Assembly: GCF_000745855.1 (NCBI RefSeq)
Contig: NZ_JQKD01000018.1
Span: forward strand, 1-64,000
Source: Xenophilus azovorans DSM 13620
GTDB lineage: Bacteria > Pseudomonadota > Gammaproteobacteria > Burkholderiales > Burkholderiaceae_C
DNA: 64,000 nt
Direction of reading: 5' to 3'
Below the pieces are notes generated by a model. The model did not search any database. It was not told the origin of the DNA and worked only from the letters and a program-made list of their open reading frames with translations. Each line of letters begins with the position of its first letter. Positions within the stretch are counted from its first letter, which is position 1. The translations under genes and the position numbers were made by a program. Of the stretch, positions 62,855 through 64,000 are shown piece after piece.

Positions 62855-64000
62855 ATGACCCAGCGCAGACAACTCGTGATCGGCGCGCCCGCCCTGCTCG
62901 CCCTTGCCGCCTGTTCCACCATGCCTGCCTCGAACGACCGTCCGCCCATCGTCTTCGTGCACGGCAACGGCGACTCGGCGGCGCTGTGGCAGACGACGAT
63001 CTGGCGCTTCGAGTCCAACGGCTGGCCGCGCAACCGCCTGTTCGCCTTCGACCAGCCGATGCCCCTGGCGCGCGACGACGACGCGGTGGCCCAGCCGGGG
63101 CGCAGCTCGACCGCCGAGTCCATGGCCTTCCTCAAGGCGCAGGTGCGTCGCGTGATGGACGCGACGGGCGCCGCCAGGGTGATCCTGATCGGCAATTCAC
63201 GCGGCGGCAACACGATCCGCAACTACGTGCAGAACGGCGGCGGGGCGGCGCACGTGAGCCACGTGGTGCTGGGCGGCAACCCGGCGCACGGCATCTGGGC
63301 CGTGCCAGGTTTGCGTGAAGGCAGCGAGTTCTCGGGCCTGTCGCCCTTCATGAAGCAGCTCAACGCGCCCAAGGGACCGAACGGCGACGAGGTCACGCCC
63401 GGCGTGCAATGGCTCACCCTGCGCTCTGACAACAACGACAAGTACGCGCAGCCCGAGGGCACCTGGATCGGCGCACCCGGCAAGCCCACGAACGTCAGTC
63501 ACGACGGACCGGCCCTCAAGGGCGCGACCAATGTGGTCCTGCCAGGGGTGGACCATCGGGAGACCTCCTTCTCGCCGGCTGCCTTCGCCGCCGCATGGCG
63601 CTTCCTCACCGGCCAGGCGCCGCAGCGCACCGACATCGCGCCCGAAGCCGAAGTGGTGCTCGACGGCCGCCTGACCGGCCTGGGGCTGGACAGCAACAAC
63701 CCCGCGAGCGGCGACTTCGCCAACAACCTGCCGGTCGTCGGCGCGCGGCTGGCCGTCTACGCCGTCGACCCCGCCACCGGCGCGCGCCGGGGCGAGGCGG
63801 TGTGGCACAAGGTCATCGGCCCGGACGGCCGCTGGGGGCCGTTCACCGGCCGCAGCGCCGCGAGCTACGAATTCGAGATCAGCGCGCCCGGATACGCCAC
63901 CACGCACGTCTACCGCAGCCCCTTCCCGCGCTCGAGCAGCGTCCTCAACGTGCGCCCCGAGCGGCCGGCCGCGGCAGACCGCGACGCGAAGGCGCTGGTC
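62855..64000 (+). CDS. alpha/beta hydrolase lipoprotein, incomplete at the window end
   Basis: The frame is open from ATG 62855 to the end of the window (382 codons, no stop). The N-terminus MTQRRQLVIGAPALLALAAC has twin arginines and a lipobox (LAAC). The hydrolase core starts PPIVFVHGNGDSAALWQTTI, the nucleophile elbow is GNSRGGNT, and NPAHGIW and LPGVDHRETSF (catalytic His region) follow. A beta-rich C-terminal domain begins near residue 265 (VVLDGRLTGLGLDSNN). An esterase or polyester depolymerase-like role is possible; the substrate is unknown. Confidence 0.85.
   Translation, partial: MTQRRQLVIGAPALLALAACSTMPASNDRPPIVFVHGNGDSAALWQTTIWRFESNGWPRNRLFAFDQPMPLARDDDAVAQPGRSSTAESMAFLKAQVRRVMDATGAARVILIGNSRGGNTIRNYVQNGGGAAHVSHVVLGGNPAHGIWAVPGLREGSEFSGLSPFMKQLNAPKGPNGDEVTPGVQWLTLRSDNNDKYAQPEGTWIGAPGKPTNVSHDGPALKGATNVVLPGVDHRETSFSPAAFAAAWRFLTGQAPQRTDIAPEAEVVLDGRLTGLGLDSNNPASGDFANNLPVVGARLAVYAVDPATGARRGEAVWHKVIGPDGRWGPFTGRSAASYEFEISAPGYATTHVYRSPFPRSSSVLNVRPERPAAADRDAKALV

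Overview
The window is a GC-rich chromosomal segment of a betaproteobacterium of the order Burkholderiales, most likely family Comamonadaceae. The evidence is the housekeeping order gmk-rpoZ-spoT-greB, hrcA next to nadK-recN-rapZ, ftsK-lolA-rarA, rpmB-rpmG, and a typical Comamonadaceae gene set with Bug/TTT-type binding proteins and paired acyl-CoA dehydrogenases. Genus-level assignment is not possible from the sequence alone.

The most notable element is a complete-looking filamentous phage (inovirus) prophage at about 6.15-15.77 kb, inserted exactly between hrcA and nadK. It carries, on the minus strand from right to left, a ribbon-helix-helix-like regulator, a chain of translationally coupled early genes, a rolling-circle replication initiator, a ssDNA-binding protein, several small membrane proteins (three of them only 22-29 aa), the major coat protein, a coat-like paralogue with a long C-terminal tail and no signal peptide, a pIII-type adsorption protein, a DUF2523 pVI-type minor coat protein, a Zot/pI morphogenesis ATPase, a secreted DUF4124-like cargo protein and a serine recombinase. 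One plus-strand gene, a Cro/CI-type repressor, sits at the right end behind a 12-bp perfect inverted repeat. No pIV secretin is present. The insertion leaves hrcA 35 bp downstream of, and in line with, the phage recombinase, and nadK 10 bp downstream of, and in line with, the phage repressor, so both flanking host genes may now be read from phage promoters.

Layout: 0-6.15 kb holds a possible broken nuclease gene, gmk-rpoZ-spoT, convergent greB, tRNA-Arg and a CAU tRNA, and hrcA. 6.15-15.77 kb is the prophage. 15.8-30.1 kb is host core: nadK-recN-rapZ, then mutY, a dynamin-like GTPase and mutM on the minus strand, a TPR lipoprotein, lolB-ispE, tRNA-Gln, prs, rplY, pth, a small secreted protein and a ferredoxin. 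30.1-36.9 kb is a five-gene peptide/glutathione-type ABC importer plus an amidase. 36.9-45.4 kb holds a LysR regulator divergent from a tautomerase, a coupled cysM-NUDIX-tusA-SGNH operon, tRNA-Leu, a methyltransferase, an epimerase, a ferredoxin-type reductase and a tricarboxylate-type binding protein. 45.4-49.1 kb is a branched-chain amino acid type ABC importer (livHMGF). 49.3-56.5 kb holds rarA, lolA, ftsK, a Crp/Fnr regulator, trxB and rpmBG. 56.6-64 kb holds a fatty acid desaturase, rsmB, an I78-type inhibitor, purN, two acyl-CoA dehydrogenases and the start of an alpha/beta hydrolase that runs off the window.

Functional themes are nucleotide metabolism and stringent response, oxidative DNA repair (mutY and mutM), outer membrane lipoprotein sorting (lolA, lolB), chromosome segregation, and uptake of peptides and amino acids. 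All family assignments were made by eye from motifs and gene order; no database search was run.
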